From NCBI GenBank assembly GCA_003244145.1, contig QHBM01000004.1, positions 1 to 35,444 of the forward strand: a stretch of 35,444 bases of DNA, in the 5' to 3' direction. This stretch comes from Chthoniobacterales bacterium. Its GTDB lineage: Bacteria; Verrucomicrobiota; Verrucomicrobiia; Chthoniobacterales; UBA10450. A program made the translations under genes and the position numbers. Position 1 is the first letter of the stretch. Each line of letters opens with the position of its first letter. This document shows positions 1 through 9,481 of the stretch, piece after piece. Below the pieces are notes generated by a model. The model was given only the letters and a program-made list of their open reading frames with translations, was not told the DNA's origin and searched no databases.

Positions 1-456
1 GAAAAGTTGACGCCCGAGATAAAACGGGCCTGGGGGCCGCTGGCGTATTTGCGAGGCGCAGCGGCCGCTTTACCGGAGTTGCGCGCCTATCGGACCACCC
101 TCGCTTTCGATGACGCGGAGTCGATGACCCTCCAACTTTACAACGTGGTGGTTGCCAACGGCCGTTACGTGGCCGGCGGCACGCTGATCGCGCCTGAGGC
201 AGCGATTGATGACGGAATGCTCGATATCATTTTGATCAAGAAACGTTCCGCCCCGGAGTTGGCGTTGCTCGCCGCACAGGTCGCGCTGTGCAATCATCTT
301 TCGAGCGACTCGATTGTTTTTCGACGAGCGGCCAAGCTCACCGTGAATTCAAAACCAGGAATGTGGTTTAACGTCGACGGCGAGCTGGTGGGAAATCAGC
401 CGGCGCGTTTTGAAATCATCCCGCGAGCCTTACACTTTCTGGTTCCAAAATCATGA
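1..456 (+). CDS. Diacylglycerol/lipid kinase family protein, C-terminal part (5' truncated by window)
   Basis: The reading frame is open from base 1, so the start lies outside the window; about 151 codons are visible. The sequence resembles the C-terminal beta-sandwich half of the DagK/YegS/sphingosine-kinase family: a strand-rich core (LQLYNVVVANGRYVAGG), then AAIDDGMLDII, where the DDG(M/L)LD element is a family hallmark, and a late NVDGE motif (about residue 125). These enzymes phosphorylate diacylglycerol or related lipids with ATP at the inner membrane face. The N-terminal ATP-binding half with GGDGT is not visible, so substrate cannot be judged. The stop overlaps the rfaE2 start by 4 bases (ATGA), indicating translational coupling. 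Confidence 0.8.
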   Translation, partial: EKLTPEIKRAWGPLAYLRGAAAALPELRAYRTTLAFDDAESMTLQLYNVVVANGRYVAGGTLIAPEAAIDDGMLDIILIKKRSAPELALLAAQVALCNHLSSDSIVFRRAAKLTVNSKPGMWFNVDGELVGNQPARFEIIPRALHFLVPKS

Positions 457-938
457 GAACAAAAATTGTTAGCGCGGACCAGCTCGCCGCGATCCAGGAA
501 AAAGTGCGGAGTGCCGGCCGCAAGCTGGTGCTGACTAACGGCTGTTTCGATTTGTTGCATCTCGGCCACGTTCGTTATCTGCAGGCGGCCCGCGCCTTGG
601 GAGACGCGCTCGCGGTGGCGATCAATGGCGATGAGTCGGTGCGCGCTTTGAAAGGCGAAGGCCGACCCCTGAACGGCGAAGCAGAGCGCGCCGAAGTCGT
701 GGCGTCGCTCGAATGCGTGGATCACGTCGTCATATTTCCTGAAACGCGCGCTACTCGTTTACTCAAAACAGTGCGCCCTTCGATCTATGTGAAAGGGGGC
801 GACTACACCGCAGAAACTTTGGATGGGGAAGAGCGAGCGGCCTTGGAAAAAACGGGGGCCGAGATTCGGATCCTGCCATTCGAAGCTGGATATTCGACTT
901 CCTCGCTCATCGAACGGATAAAAAAACTTTCGGCCTGA
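453..938 (+). CDS. rfaE2: D-glycero-beta-D-manno-heptose 1-phosphate adenylyltransferase
   Basis: A 161-residue single-domain cytidylyltransferase-fold enzyme equivalent to the C-terminal half of HldE. It transfers AMP from ATP to heptose-1-phosphate, making ADP-heptose for the LPS inner core. Visible signatures are TNGCFDLLHLGH (residues about 29-40, containing the HxGH nucleotide-binding motif), INGDESVRALKG, YVKGGDY and the C-terminal YSTSSLIERI, matching the family S/T-S-S-x-I motif. Length fits stand-alone RfaE2 proteins. It overlaps the lipid kinase upstream by 4 bases and its stop shares a base with the purN start (TGATG). It implies a Gram-negative envelope with heptose-containing LPS. 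Confidence 0.92.
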   Translation: MRTKIVSADQLAAIQEKVRSAGRKLVLTNGCFDLLHLGHVRYLQAARALGDALAVAINGDESVRALKGEGRPLNGEAERAEVVASLECVDHVVIFPETRATRLLKTVRPSIYVKGGDYTAETLDGEERAALEKTGAEIRILPFEAGYSTSSLIERIKKLSA

Positions 939-1516
939 TGAGTGCGCTGGCATTGGGGATTCTCGGCTCGGGGAAGGGAAGTAATTGCCGCGCGATTCTC
1001 GAGCAGATCCACGCACGCAAGATCGCAGCCGAAGCGCGGCTGATCGTATCCGACGTATTCGACGCCGGCATCCTGGACATCGGGCGCGAGTTCGGTGTGC
1101 CCAATGTCTATCTGCCGCCCGGGAAGTTTCGGACAAGATTGGAACCGGTCGTGGAAATGGAGCTGGTGAAATTGTTGCGCGAGGCCGGGATCGATCTCGT
1201 CGTTCTCGCCGGATTTATGCGCGTACTGAAAGAAACGATGCTTGAGGCGTTCCCGCGCCGGATCATTAATCTGCATCCTTCGCTTCTGCCAAAATATCCC
1301 GGGGTCGAGGCGTGGAAACAAGCGCTGGCCGCGGAGGAAAAGATCACCGGTTGCACGGTGCATTACGTCGATGCCGGAATCGACAGCGGCGAAATTATCG
1401 CGCAGCGAAAAGTCGCAATCCTGCCAGGTGACACGCCGGAATCTTTGCACCAGCGCATTCAAATCGCCGAGCGCGAACTCTACCCGGAAGTGATCGCCAG
1501 ATTTGCCGAGATATAA
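938..1516 (+). CDS. purN: Phosphoribosylglycinamide formyltransferase
   Basis: This 192-residue protein matches GAR transformylase, which uses 10-formyl-tetrahydrofolate to formylate GAR in purine biosynthesis. The N-terminal phosphate loop reads GILGSGKGSN. The catalytic block is INLHPSLLPKYPG, containing the conserved Asn and His, followed by VHYVDAGIDSGEII with the catalytic Asp. Length matches the family (about 190-215). It starts on the ATG overlapping the rfaE2 stop and ends 12 bases from the convergent gpsA stop. The operon links purine and LPS/lipid functions only loosely, so co-transcription looks like housekeeping compaction. Confidence 0.94.
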   Translation: MSALALGILGSGKGSNCRAILEQIHARKIAAEARLIVSDVFDAGILDIGREFGVPNVYLPPGKFRTRLEPVVEMELVKLLREAGIDLVVLAGFMRVLKETMLEAFPRRIINLHPSLLPKYPGVEAWKQALAAEEKITGCTVHYVDAGIDSGEIIAQRKVAILPGDTPESLHQRIQIAERELYPEVIARFAEI

Positions 1517-1528
1517 ATTCTTAGCCGC

Positions 1529-2530
1529 TCAAGCGCGCTCGGCTTTTTGATCGCGGCCGAGAAGTTCCTGCATTGCCTGATCGGGCCGCTTCCCTTCGTA
1601 GAGAACGGAATAGATTTGATCGATGATCGGAGTCTCGATCTTCAACTTTCTCGCGCATTCGTAAGCGCTTTTCGCGGTCGGAATTCCCTCGGCCACCATA
1701 TGCGTGCCGGCTCGGATTTGGTCGAGCGTCTGACCGCGCCCGAGTTTTTCTCCGACTCGGCGATTGCGGCTGTGTTGGCTGAAGCAGGTGGCAATCAAAT
1801 CTCCGGCGCCGCTGAGGCCGTAGAAGGTTCGCGGATTTCCACCCATGGCGGTACCGAGCCGGAGAAGTTCCGCCAGCGAACGCGTGACCAGCGCGGCTTT
1901 CGAATTATCGCCCAGACCGAAGCCGTCACTGACGCCCGCGGGTATCGCGAAGACATTCTTTAGAGCGCCGCCTAACTCGATGCCGATGGTTTCATCGCTC
2001 GAATAAATGCGAAAATGTTCGCTGCCCAGATAGCGTTGAAGCTCCTCAGCACATTCCGAAATCCGGCAACCAAGAACGGAGGCGGTGGGAAGGTCGCGCG
2101 AAACTTCAACGGCAAGGTTGGGACCGGACAGGACAGCGATGGTGTTCTGCGGAAAAATCTGCTCGAGAATTTCGCTCATCCGCAAGCCGGTGCCGTGTTC
2201 AATTCCTTTGGTGCCGCTCAAGAGCACTGCGTCGGAATTGGAAAGCGAAGCGCGAAGGCGAGTAGCCACTGCGCGCAATGCGGTCGAGGGCGTGACAAAG
2301 ACAAGCAGATCCGCGTCGGCACAATCATTGATGTTACTCGTGACGTGGATCGCGTCGGGAATCTTTACCCCGGGCAGGTACTCGCGGTTTTCGCGCGTCG
2401 CCCGAACAGTCTCGGTGCGACCGGGGTCGTTCCCCCAAAGCGTGATCTCATTTCCTTTCTTCGACCAAAGAACGGCCAGCGCCGTCCCCCAGCCACCGGC
2501 CCCTATGATCGCTGTCCGTCGAATGGTCAT
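1529..2530 (-). CDS. gpsA: Glycerol-3-phosphate dehydrogenase [NAD(P)+]
   Basis: This 333-residue protein reduces dihydroxyacetone phosphate to sn-glycerol-3-phosphate for phospholipid synthesis. The N-terminal Rossmann motif is GAGGWGTALA (residues 11-20). Later signatures are LSGPNLAVEV, the catalytic-lysine segment GALKNVFAIPAG and LGDNSKAALVTR, all characteristic of GpsA. Length is standard. The ATG overlaps the plsY stop by 4 bases; GpsA makes the substrate that PlsY acylates, so the coupling is functionally sensible. It is the last gene of the minus-strand mnmG-plsY-gpsA run and converges on purN. Confidence 0.95.
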   Translation of the reverse strand: MTIRRTAIIGAGGWGTALAVLWSKKGNEITLWGNDPGRTETVRATRENREYLPGVKIPDAIHVTSNINDCADADLLVFVTPSTALRAVATRLRASLSNSDAVLLSGTKGIEHGTGLRMSEILEQIFPQNTIAVLSGPNLAVEVSRDLPTASVLGCRISECAEELQRYLGSEHFRIYSSDETIGIELGGALKNVFAIPAGVSDGFGLGDNSKAALVTRSLAELLRLGTAMGGNPRTFYGLSGAGDLIATCFSQHSRNRRVGEKLGRGQTLDQIRAGTHMVAEGIPTAKSAYECARKLKIETPIIDQIYSVLYEGKRPDQAMQELLGRDQKAERA

Positions 2531-3156
2531 TTACGGGTGAAACGTTGTTCCGTTCCCTTGAGAAGACGAGAAAAATTCGAGCGGTGTCTCCACAAGACCA
2601 AGATCGAAATGACGGCGGAAAAATAAAACAGGGAAATGCCATCGAGAAATCGCCAACGAAGAAATAGCCCGACGACAATGGGCAACGATGCGGCGGCAAC
2701 GATCGAGGCTACCGACACGTAACGGGTCGTCTCGAAGATGACGATCCAAATGAGAATAATGAATGGAACCGCCAGCGGCATCAGGCCAAAGAGGGCCCCG
2801 GCTGAGGTCGCCACGCCTTTGCCTCCTTTAAACCGCAGCCAGATCGGGAACGTGTGGCCCGCGATGCACATTACCGCGGCAAGAATCGCAAAATATTCTG
2901 GGTGCGGCGGCGGTTCCGGCATGCGTCCCGCAAGGAAGAAAGCGAGACGGACAGCCGCAAAGCCTTTGAAAGCGTCCACGAAAAATACCGTGTAACCCCA
3001 TTTTTTTCCAAGAACGCGCAGAACATTTGTCGCGCCGATATTGCCACTGCCGGCAGAGCGAATATCGACGCCCGTGACACGACCCGCAAAATACCCAGCT
3101 GGGAAAGATCCAAACAGGTAACCGAGGCCGCAAATGGCAAGAGCAAAGAACCACAC
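2527..3156 (-). CDS. plsY: Acyl-phosphate:glycerol-3-phosphate acyltransferase
   Basis: PlsY transfers an acyl group from acyl-phosphate to glycerol-3-phosphate, giving lysophosphatidate at the inner membrane. Motifs follow the family order: GYLFGSFPAGYFAGR near the N-terminus, SGNIGATNVLR (motif with the GxxGxxNxxR pattern), the hydrophobic GHTFPIWLRFKGGKGVATSAG block, and further TM segments. I chose the GTG at 3156 because translation from it begins directly at the first TM helix, 8 bases after the mnmG stop, giving 209 residues. The frame stays open upstream inside mnmG to 3276, but that 40-residue extension looks unlike the family. Confidence 0.92.
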   Translation of the reverse strand: MWFFALAICGLGYLFGSFPAGYFAGRVTGVDIRSAGSGNIGATNVLRVLGKKWGYTVFFVDAFKGFAAVRLAFFLAGRMPEPPPHPEYFAILAAVMCIAGHTFPIWLRFKGGKGVATSAGALFGLMPLAVPFIILIWIVIFETTRYVSVASIVAAASLPIVVGLFLRWRFLDGISLFYFSAVISILVLWRHRSNFSRLLKGTEQRFTRK

Positions 3157-3163
3157 AGCGTTT

Positions 3164-5035
3164 TCAGTCGGCAATGGTCTGCGTTTGTCTATCAGGTAAA
3201 TGGCTCTTCTGTAACCAAATGGAGATAATCGAAATGTCTGCCGGAGTAATGCCGCTGATCTGAGCGGCATGCCCAATGGAAAGCGGCCGGATAGTTGTCA
3301 GTTTTTGCCGCGTTTCTCGACGCAGGCCTGAGATCGATTCGTAGTCGAGTCCAGTTGGGATCCGCCGCCCCAAGTCGCGCTTAAGTTTTGCATTTTGGCT
3401 CGCTTGGCGTTGGACGTATCCCTCGTATTTGAGATCGGTCTCCACTAAATCCCATAGATCACGAGGTGCTAGTCGTTGAATGTCTCGTGGCAATAGATCC
3501 AACCGAAACTCGGGCATTTTCAAAAGAGCCGAGACCGATTTATCTCCGACCCTGAGCTCGCACACAGCGCTCCGCAGTTTTTCCAACCGCGCCATCTTTC
3601 CGCAGAAAGTTTGGTGTCGCGCAGCGTCGACCAATCCGCTCTCGAAGCCTTTTCTTGTTAGCCGTTGATCGGCGTTGTCCTGGCGGAAAGAGAGACGCTC
3701 TTCCGCGCGGCTCGTGAACATCCGGTAGGGTTCGTCGGTACCGTTCGTGGTCAGGTCGTCGATCAACACGCCGATGTATGCTTCGGTGCGGGAAACAAGA
3801 AATGGAGGTTTTCCTCGCACTTTGAGCGCGGCATTTGCCCCCGCAACGAGCCCTTGCGCAGCAGCTTCTTCGTAGCCGGAAGTGCCATTGACCTGTCCGG
3901 CAAAATAAAGGCCTTCGATCCGCTTCGTTTCGAGGGTAGGCTGAAGCTGGGTTGGCGGGAAGTAGTCATATTCCACCGCATATCCTGGACGCAACAGTTC
4001 CGCGTGCTCCAAGCCGGGGATCGACCGGATGAAGTCGACCTGAACTTCGTAGGGGAGGCTGGTCGATAATCCGTTGACGTAAAATTCTTCCGTGTGGCGC
4101 CCTTCTGGTTCCAAGAAAACTTGATGTGACGTTTTTTCGGCGAACTTGACGACTTTGTCCTCAATCGAGGGGCAATATCGGGGTCCTGTACCTTGGATAC
4201 GACCAGCATAAAGGGCTGATTTATTGAGGTTTCTTTGAATTATATCGTGAGTATCGGCTGTGGTATGTGTGATCCAGCAAGGGAGCTGTTCCACGTGGAA
4301 CGGGTCGGGATTTAGTGTGAAAATATCGTTTGGGTCGACAGCAGTTGCCGGCAAGAAGCTGAACCTAGGAGGCGGGTCATCCCCAAGTTGGCTTTCGCAC
4401 CGCCCAAAATCGATCGACCGCCGATTGATTCGGCAAGGGGTGCCCGTCTTGAATCGGCCAACCTCAAATCCAAGTTCCAGTAAGGATTCGCTAAGGCCTG
4501 AAGAGGTATCCGCCATCCGGCCACCTGGGCGGGAGGTTGTTCCAATATGCAGCAATCCCCTTAGAAAAGTGCCGGAAGTGACTACGACCGCGTCGACCGA
4601 AACCACCATTCCAATGTCCGTCTCGACACCTGTAATCTGCCGCTGTGCATTCGTCTGCACCCTCAAAACGGTTGCCTGCTTGATATCCAGTCCCTGTGTT
4701 CGCTCTAGGATCGCTTTCATTCGAAACTGGTACGCCTTCTTATCGCACTGCACCCGGGGAGCCCGGACACTCGGTCCCTTCGTCCGGTTGAGCATTCGGA
4801 ATTGGATGCCCGTGGCATCGGCGTTTTCACCCATCGCGCCTCCGAGGGCATCAATCTCTCGGACTATGTGACCCTTTGCCAAACCGCCTATCGCGGGATT
4901 GCAAGACATCTGGGCGACCGTGTCGAGGTTTTGAGTCAGTAGCAGCGTAGAACAACCGAGGCGTGCGGAGGCGAGCGCGGCCTCTACTCCGGCGTGACCA
5001 CTCCCAATCACGAGAACATCATATTTGATTGCCAA
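3164..5035 (-). CDS. mnmG: tRNA uridine-5-carboxymethylaminomethyl(34) synthesis enzyme MnmG
   Basis: This 623-residue FAD protein works with MnmE to install the (carboxymethyl)aminomethyl group on wobble U34 of certain tRNAs. The N-terminal dinucleotide motif [17 protein letters not shown], the [14 protein letters not shown] block, [20 protein letters not shown], the [17 protein letters not shown] block and the [11 protein letters not shown]-like segment all match MnmG, and length is standard. The start is a TTG at 5035 with GGAG about 10 bases upstream. It is the first gene of the mnmG-plsY-gpsA operon. MnmE is not in the window. Confidence 0.96.
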   Translation of the reverse strand: MAIKYDVLVIGSGHAGVEAALASARLGCSTLLLTQNLDTVAQMSCNPAIGGLAKGHIVREIDALGGAMGENADATGIQFRMLNRTKGPSVRAPRVQCDKKAYQFRMKAILERTQGLDIKQATVLRVQTNAQRQITGVETDIGMVVSVDAVVVTSGTFLRGLLHIGTTSRPGGRMADTSSGLSESLLELGFEVGRFKTGTPCRINRRSIDFGRCESQLGDDPPPRFSFLPATAVDPNDIFTLNPDPFHVEQLPCWITHTTADTHDIIQRNLNKSALYAGRIQGTGPRYCPSIEDKVVKFAEKTSHQVFLEPEGRHTEEFYVNGLSTSLPYEVQVDFIRSIPGLEHAELLRPGYAVEYDYFPPTQLQPTLETKRIEGLYFAGQVNGTSGYEEAAAQGLVAGANAALKVRGKPPFLVSRTEAYIGVLIDDLTTNGTDEPYRMFTSRAEERLSFRQDNADQRLTRKGFESGLVDAARHQTFCGKMARLEKLRSAVCELRVGDKSVSALLKMPEFRLDLLPRDIQRLAPRDLWDLVETDLKYEGYVQRQASQNAKLKRDLGRRIPTGLDYESISGLRRETRQKLTTIRPLSIGHAAQISGITPADISIISIWLQKSHLPDRQTQTIAD

Positions 5036-5071
5036 GTTGCGTATACTCCGGGTATGACTTTTGATAATACT

Positions 5072-5842
5072 CTAGACGATAGTGTCTTGCACGATAACAG
5101 ATCCGGCCGGTGCCTCTAAGCTTTCCGTTTCCGCTGCAGCTTCCTGCTGCGCTTGTTGAAGTAGTCGCAAAGCGATTCTCCCTAGAAAAATAAGCACAAC
5201 CGCCGCGCTCGCGAACCCGCCGAGCCAGATAAGATACTCGACGGCTCTAGGATGAGTCTTGCCCCGCGCCAAATTTAATCCGAGCTGTCCCAGAGTTCCA
5301 AGATAGGAATACAAAAAAAGACCCGGCGCCTGCCCGATTGCGACCCACAACATGCACGTTCGAAATTGAATTCGGGTGAGTCCGTAAAGATAATTAAGCA
5401 AACTGGTGGGGAAGAGCGGATGAAGTTGGCTCAGAAGAATGATCTTCCATCCCTCTCTTTCGACCGCTGGCTCCAAGGCCACCAGCGTCGCGTTACGAAG
5501 CAATCTTCGCTTTAACCATCGACCACCAATCCAACGGCTGATGAAAAATGAAATCGCGGCGCCCCCAACGTTCCCAAGGAGAGCAATGAGGAAGCCCCAC
5601 CACAATCCAAAGAAAAAACCGGCGCCCACACTCAGAACGCCGCCAGGCAACAGCAACACATTGCAGCAAGCGTAGAGCAACGGATAACAAATCGCGCTCC
5701 AAGCCCCCCAATGCATGACCCGCTGCTGAATGTCCGCCAAAATATTGACCAGCGGAAAAATACGGGAGATAAAATATAATCCCAGCACTACAACGATCAG
5801 CCCACCTAACTGGAGAGCGATTGCGCGGCGAATCTGGACCAT
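5072..5842 (-). CDS. TVP38/TMEM64 (VTT/DedA-like) family membrane protein
   Basis: A 256-residue integral membrane protein with about five or six hydrophobic segments. The VTT-domain pattern is visible: LLLPGGVLSVGAGFFFG (residues about 65-80), then GNVGGAAISFFISRWIGG and a later LNYLYGLTRIQF segment. VTT-domain proteins are implicated in lipid movement across membranes and in envelope integrity; substrate cannot be read from sequence. The last ~30 residues are a hydrophilic, Glu/Ala-rich cytoplasmic tail. The gene lies 36 bases upstream of mnmG on the same strand, so co-transcription is possible. Confidence 0.85.
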   Translation of the reverse strand: MVQIRRAIALQLGGLIVVVLGLYFISRIFPLVNILADIQQRVMHWGAWSAICYPLLYACCNVLLLPGGVLSVGAGFFFGLWWGFLIALLGNVGGAAISFFISRWIGGRWLKRRLLRNATLVALEPAVEREGWKIILLSQLHPLFPTSLLNYLYGLTRIQFRTCMLWVAIGQAPGLFLYSYLGTLGQLGLNLARGKTHPRAVEYLIWLGGFASAAVVLIFLGRIALRLLQQAQQEAAAETESLEAPAGSVIVQDTIV

Positions 5843-5927
5843 CGCGCAATACTCAGTGCTTCACACGCTGCGCGCAAATCGGCGCGCTTAATAGTCGTCT
5901 CGTATTTTCCATCCCGGACTGATCGGG

Positions 5928-6806
5928 TCACGGCGACTTGCGCGCCGTTTCTAGATCCGCGATCGCGGCCGCTACCGCCGCAATGTATTTCGGGTTGGTT
6001 CCGCAACATCCCCCGATCAAGCGCGCGCCGGCGGCCGCCATCTCACGCGCAGACTGCGCGAAAGAGTCCGGCGCCAAAGGATAAACAAAACGGCCCTCGT
6101 GATACTTCGGATGGCCCGCGCTGGGATAAGCTGCGACCGCACTGCCTGACGGAACCCGCCGTAATAACTGCACCATATCCGGACCGCTCATGCAGTTTAA
6201 TGCCACAATTCTCGCGCCATCCTCGCGCAGCTCGGAGAATGCATCTATCAACGGCATGCCGGAGGAAACCCGGCCTTCCGGCGTACAGGAAAAAGAGCAG
6301 ATCTCGAGAGCGGCGCCGATCTCTTTTTTCGCCAGCAACGCGATTTCCATTTCCTCAAAATCCGTAAACGTCTCGAAGAAAATGATCTGCACTCCTCCTT
6401 CCAATAGAGCGCTGATTTGTTCGCGAAAACATTGTCCGCGATCGATACCCCGCGCTTTCGCTCCCTCTCCATTGATGCCGAGAGGCCCGACACTCCCGGC
6501 GACATAGACGTCTTTCCCGCGCGCCGCTTTGACGGCCACCTGCGCCGCAGCTCGATTAATCTCTGTGACGCGTCTCTCCAATCCAAATCGCTCCAGCCTC
6601 ACCGCATTCGCGCCAAAACTGTTTGTCTCAATCACGCGCGCACCCGCCGCGATGTATTGCTGGTGAATTGTCTGAATCCGATCCGGCTCCGTAAAACACA
6701 GTTCTTCGAAACAGCGATCAAGCGGTATGCCCGCATCGAGGAGCAGGGTCCCGATCGCTCCATCACCGCACACGATTCGCGTTTGCATCTCGTCTAGCAA
6801 ATCCAT
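5928..6806 (-). CDS. Homocysteine S-methyltransferase domain protein
   Basis: A 292-residue TIM-barrel of the Pfam S-methyl_trans family, which moves a methyl group to homocysteine. It opens with CGDGAIGTLLLDAGIP, followed by ETNSFGANAVRL. The zinc-binding cysteines are present in ALNCMSGP (about residue 205) and GGCCGTNP (about residue 270). The protein ends right after the barrel; there is no folate-binding, cobalamin or methylene-THF reductase domain as in MetH or YitJ-type fusions, so the methyl donor is unknown (betaine, S-methylmethionine, or a split MetH partner elsewhere). It stands 85 bases upstream of the VTT gene on the same strand. Confidence 0.85.
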   Translation of the reverse strand: MDLLDEMQTRIVCGDGAIGTLLLDAGIPLDRCFEELCFTEPDRIQTIHQQYIAAGARVIETNSFGANAVRLERFGLERRVTEINRAAAQVAVKAARGKDVYVAGSVGPLGINGEGAKARGIDRGQCFREQISALLEGGVQIIFFETFTDFEEMEIALLAKKEIGAALEICSFSCTPEGRVSSGMPLIDAFSELREDGARIVALNCMSGPDMVQLLRRVPSGSAVAAYPSAGHPKYHEGRFVYPLAPDSFAQSAREMAAAGARLIGGCCGTNPKYIAAVAAAIADLETARKSP

Positions 6807-6868
6807 CCGAGATGCGATTACTGTCGGCGCACGGCCGGGTCAAACCCGCTCACCGTTTTGTCAGAAGG

Positions 6869-7687
6869 CTACTGCGGACAGATCGCGAAAACCCGCGCCG
6901 GAAATCCCGAACCGCCTTTTGGTTTGGGAAAACTGACTATTACCAGTGCGCCCGTTTCCGGCACCTGATCCAGATTCGCGAGTAATTCGATCTGATAATG
7001 GTTCGTACTTAGAATGTAAGTTTCGAGGGTGGCGTCGTCTTTCGAAGCGGCAATTCCAGGATCAGTATCCGTCGTCTCGTGACCAGACGTCGTGATCTTG
7101 CGCTCCTCGTAGAGATATTTTAGAGCGGCCATCGTCCAGCCGGGATAATGGGAGACGCCCGCGGCGTCTTTGTTTTCCATGGCGGCGCCGTCCGGCCAAC
7201 GCTTCGACCAATCCGTTCGCATCGCCACAAACGCGCCGGCTGGTATTGCGCCATGCTCCGTTTCCCATTTTTTGACGCGCTCGAGCGAAAGTGTGTAATC
7301 CGGATCCTTCGCCGCTTCCGCGTGCACATCAATCACCACCAGCGGCAACAGCATTTCCTGCAAAGGAATCTGATCGACCGTACGCAAGCCCCGGATGAAA
7401 TGTGCCGGCGGATCGACGTGCGTTCCCCACTGCCCCACGTGCGTGAATGTCTCCGCAAAGAAACCCTCGCCTAACGCACCTTTGCCCTTGTCGTACCAAT
7501 ATGCCGTCTCGCGTTTCTCGTCGGGAAATCCGTGCCAGTGCGGAATCCCGGGCGCGAAAGCGTGGGTCAAATCCACGAACCTTTTTTGAGTGAGTATCTT
7601 TTGGATATCCAAGAGCGACGGCTCGCCGGCGGCCCAAGTTCCGGCTAATCCAAACAAGCCGAGCAAAACAAACTTCGCGGCCCTCAT
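6869..7687 (-). CDS. Exported cyclase-family (kynurenine-formamidase-like) metal hydrolase
   Basis: A 272-residue protein with a short signal peptide (residues 1-20, hydrophobic KFVLLGLFGLAGTWAAG), so it is probably periplasmic. The cyclase-family metal motif GTHVDPPAHF (HxGTHxDxPxHF variant with WGTH before it) lies at about residues 88-97, preceded by FVDLTHAFAPGIPHWHG. A second metal/catalytic region HETTDTDPG follows near residue 200. Members hydrolyse amide or lactone bonds, such as N-formylkynurenine or bacterial cyclases in polyketide or isatin metabolism; the substrate here is unknown. It is 62 bases upstream of the homocysteine methyltransferase gene and divergent from the methyltransferase at 7986. 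Confidence 0.85.
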   Translation of the reverse strand: MRAAKFVLLGLFGLAGTWAAGEPSLLDIQKILTQKRFVDLTHAFAPGIPHWHGFPDEKRETAYWYDKGKGALGEGFFAETFTHVGQWGTHVDPPAHFIRGLRTVDQIPLQEMLLPLVVIDVHAEAAKDPDYTLSLERVKKWETEHGAIPAGAFVAMRTDWSKRWPDGAAMENKDAAGVSHYPGWTMAALKYLYEERKITTSGHETTDTDPGIAASKDDATLETYILSTNHYQIELLANLDQVPETGALVIVSFPKPKGGSGFPARVFAICPQ

Positions 7688-7985
7688 TTCGCGTTGTTAA
7701 ACCAATGCTCAAGAAGAAGCCAATAAGTTCGAATAAGAGCCAATATATTTCGTCTTCCTCATGCCGAAGGGATTTGTCGAGCTTCTCGCGCGATGTTATC
7801 AACAGGACTTCACCGCACCTGCTGGAGAGGCGGAAACAAGAATCCAATGGAGTTGTTCGCGACGATAAGATTAAGAACTAGCTCGCGATAAATTTTAAAT
7901 ATTAAAGAAGGTGTTAAGAACTCTCCCAACTAATCCCACTTCTCTATCGGAACCGGCGGTCTTTCCACTGGCTCACTCTGCCGCC

Positions 7986-8675
7986 ATGGACTCAACAAAA
8001 GATATCCCGCGAGAACAAGTCGCGGACGGATCGGCGGACAGTTTGTTTGAGCATTTTGCCTGGCTCTATATTTTTTGCCGGGAAAAACTTTTTCGCGACG
8101 ATACCACCCGGATGATCAACGCGCTGTGGCCAAATGGCCGGCCAGCAGACGGCGAGAAAGTAATAGAGCTCGGTTGCGGTCCCGGCTTCTACTCCTGTGG
8201 ATTAGCGGATCGCTTTCGTAAAATTTCGGTCCTGGGAGTAGATCGTTCTCCGAGCCAGTTGAGCTGGGCCAGCGAAAAGGCGGAAGCACGAGAACTCAAG
8301 AATTGCCGGTTTCAAAGCGACAACGTTCTCGATTTGCCTCACGCCGACGGCAGTTTCGACGTCTTGATTGCATCGCGTCTTTTCACAGTTCTGCCAAACC
8401 GTGACCGCGCCGTCGCGGAAATGTATCGCGTCCTGCGCCCGGGCGGCCGCTGTTTCATAGCGGAACCACGCTACGCCTTCTGGGCTTCGATTCCGCTCTA
8501 CACCATGTGGCTGTTAGCGGGAATGACGCGCCTTAATAATGGATATCGCGAGCCGGGCAAAGCGAAGGTTTTGTCTCGACCGGAAATGAATCGTCTCTTC
8601 GCCTCGCAGCCGTGGCGAAGGATGACGTTATGGCAGGATGGGCGCTATCAATACGCCCTTTGTGAAAAGGGTTGA
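7986..8675 (+). CDS. Class I SAM-dependent methyltransferase
   Basis: The SAM-binding motif I VIELGCGPGFYSCGLADRF is followed by the acidic post-I VLGVDRSPSQL and, further on, SDNVLDLPHADGSFDVLIAS and VLRPGGRCFIAEPRY, a typical methyltransf_11 layout. Substrate is unknown. I prefer the ATG at 7986 (229 residues), because upstream residues look non-family. An in-frame GTG at 7911 would add 25 residues and has AAGAAGG touching it, too close for an ideal ribosome site. It is the first gene of a plus-strand run with sugar-related enzymes, so a glycan or lipid target is possible (inference). Confidence 0.85.
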   Translation: MDSTKDIPREQVADGSADSLFEHFAWLYIFCREKLFRDDTTRMINALWPNGRPADGEKVIELGCGPGFYSCGLADRFRKISVLGVDRSPSQLSWASEKAEARELKNCRFQSDNVLDLPHADGSFDVLIASRLFTVLPNRDRAVAEMYRVLRPGGRCFIAEPRYAFWASIPLYTMWLLAGMTRLNNGYREPGKAKVLSRPEMNRLFASQPWRRMTLWQDGRYQYALCEKG

Positions 8676-8710
8676 CGCGCCCTGCGTTCAAACGCAGACA
8701 GCACGGCTGC

Positions 8711-9481
8711 ATGAATCAGGTTCATCGCGTTCTCGATCCAGATAAATCTGCGCAGGTCCCCGAAGGCCTCTGCGCTTTGGCGGTAATGACGAAAGCGCCG
8801 CGCGCGGGCAAAGTGAAAACACGCCTCACACCTCCGCTTACGGCTGACGAAGCCGCGGCGCTCAATATTTGTTTTCTGCGCGACACCGCCGCAGCGATCC
8901 TGACCGCGGCGACCAAAGTCACTGCGCGGGGAATTGCGGTTTATACCCCAGTCGGCGCCGAGGAAGCGTATGCCGGGATCCTGCCCGCAGAATTCGAACT
9001 CGTGCCGCAACGCGGCGATGCCTTTGGAGAAAGACTCGCCTTCGCGACCGAAGACCTTTTGCTAATCGGGTTCGAATCAATTTGTTTGATTGATTCCGAC
9101 AGCCCCACCGTTCCGCCGACGGCGTTTGCCCAGGCGGTAGAGCTTCTGTCTCAACCGGAAGATCGCGTCGTGCTCGGCCCGTCCGATGACGGCGGCTATT
9201 ATTTGATTGGCCTGAAAAAACTGCACCACGAGCTTTTCGCAGACATCACGTGGAGCACCGATCAGGTGTTGGAACAAACCGTTCGCCGCGCCCGGCAGCT
9301 AAATCTCAAAGTGCATCTCCTGCCGGAGTGGTACGACGTCGACGATCGAGCGACGCTGGCAAGGCTCTGCCAGGAACTTTTTGATTCCAAGGGCAACGGT
9401 GCCGGCTACGCCGCTCCGGCCACGCGCGGTTATCTCGGCGATCTCTTGAAACGCGACGGACGCGAGCGCATTTTGAAATGA
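8711..9481 (+). CDS. DUF2064 / TIGR04282-type glycosyltransferase
   Basis: A GT-A-like nucleotide-sugar transferase fold of the DUF2064 family. Features are ALAVMTKAPRAGKVKTRLTP near the N-terminus (a nucleotide-binding loop also seen in nucleotidyltransferases), LIDSDSPTVP (metal-binding DSD), VLGPSDDGGYYLIGL and a W-rich ITWSTDQVLEQT block. The true sugar donor is unknown; the family has been named after arsenosugar clusters, but no arsenic genes are near. The ATG at 8711 is chosen; a TTG at 8672 overlapping the upstream stop would add 13 residues. The stop overlaps the next start by 4 bases (ATGA). Confidence 0.85.
   Translation: MNQVHRVLDPDKSAQVPEGLCALAVMTKAPRAGKVKTRLTPPLTADEAAALNICFLRDTAAAILTAATKVTARGIAVYTPVGAEEAYAGILPAEFELVPQRGDAFGERLAFATEDLLLIGFESICLIDSDSPTVPPTAFAQAVELLSQPEDRVVLGPSDDGGYYLIGLKKLHHELFADITWSTDQVLEQTVRRARQLNLKVHLLPEWYDVDDRATLARLCQELFDSKGNGAGYAAPATRGYLGDLLKRDGRERILK

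Noticed and set aside
3157-3276. N-terminal extension of plsY
   Set aside because: It lies inside mnmG and precedes the first TM helix; the GTG at 3156 fits the family start.
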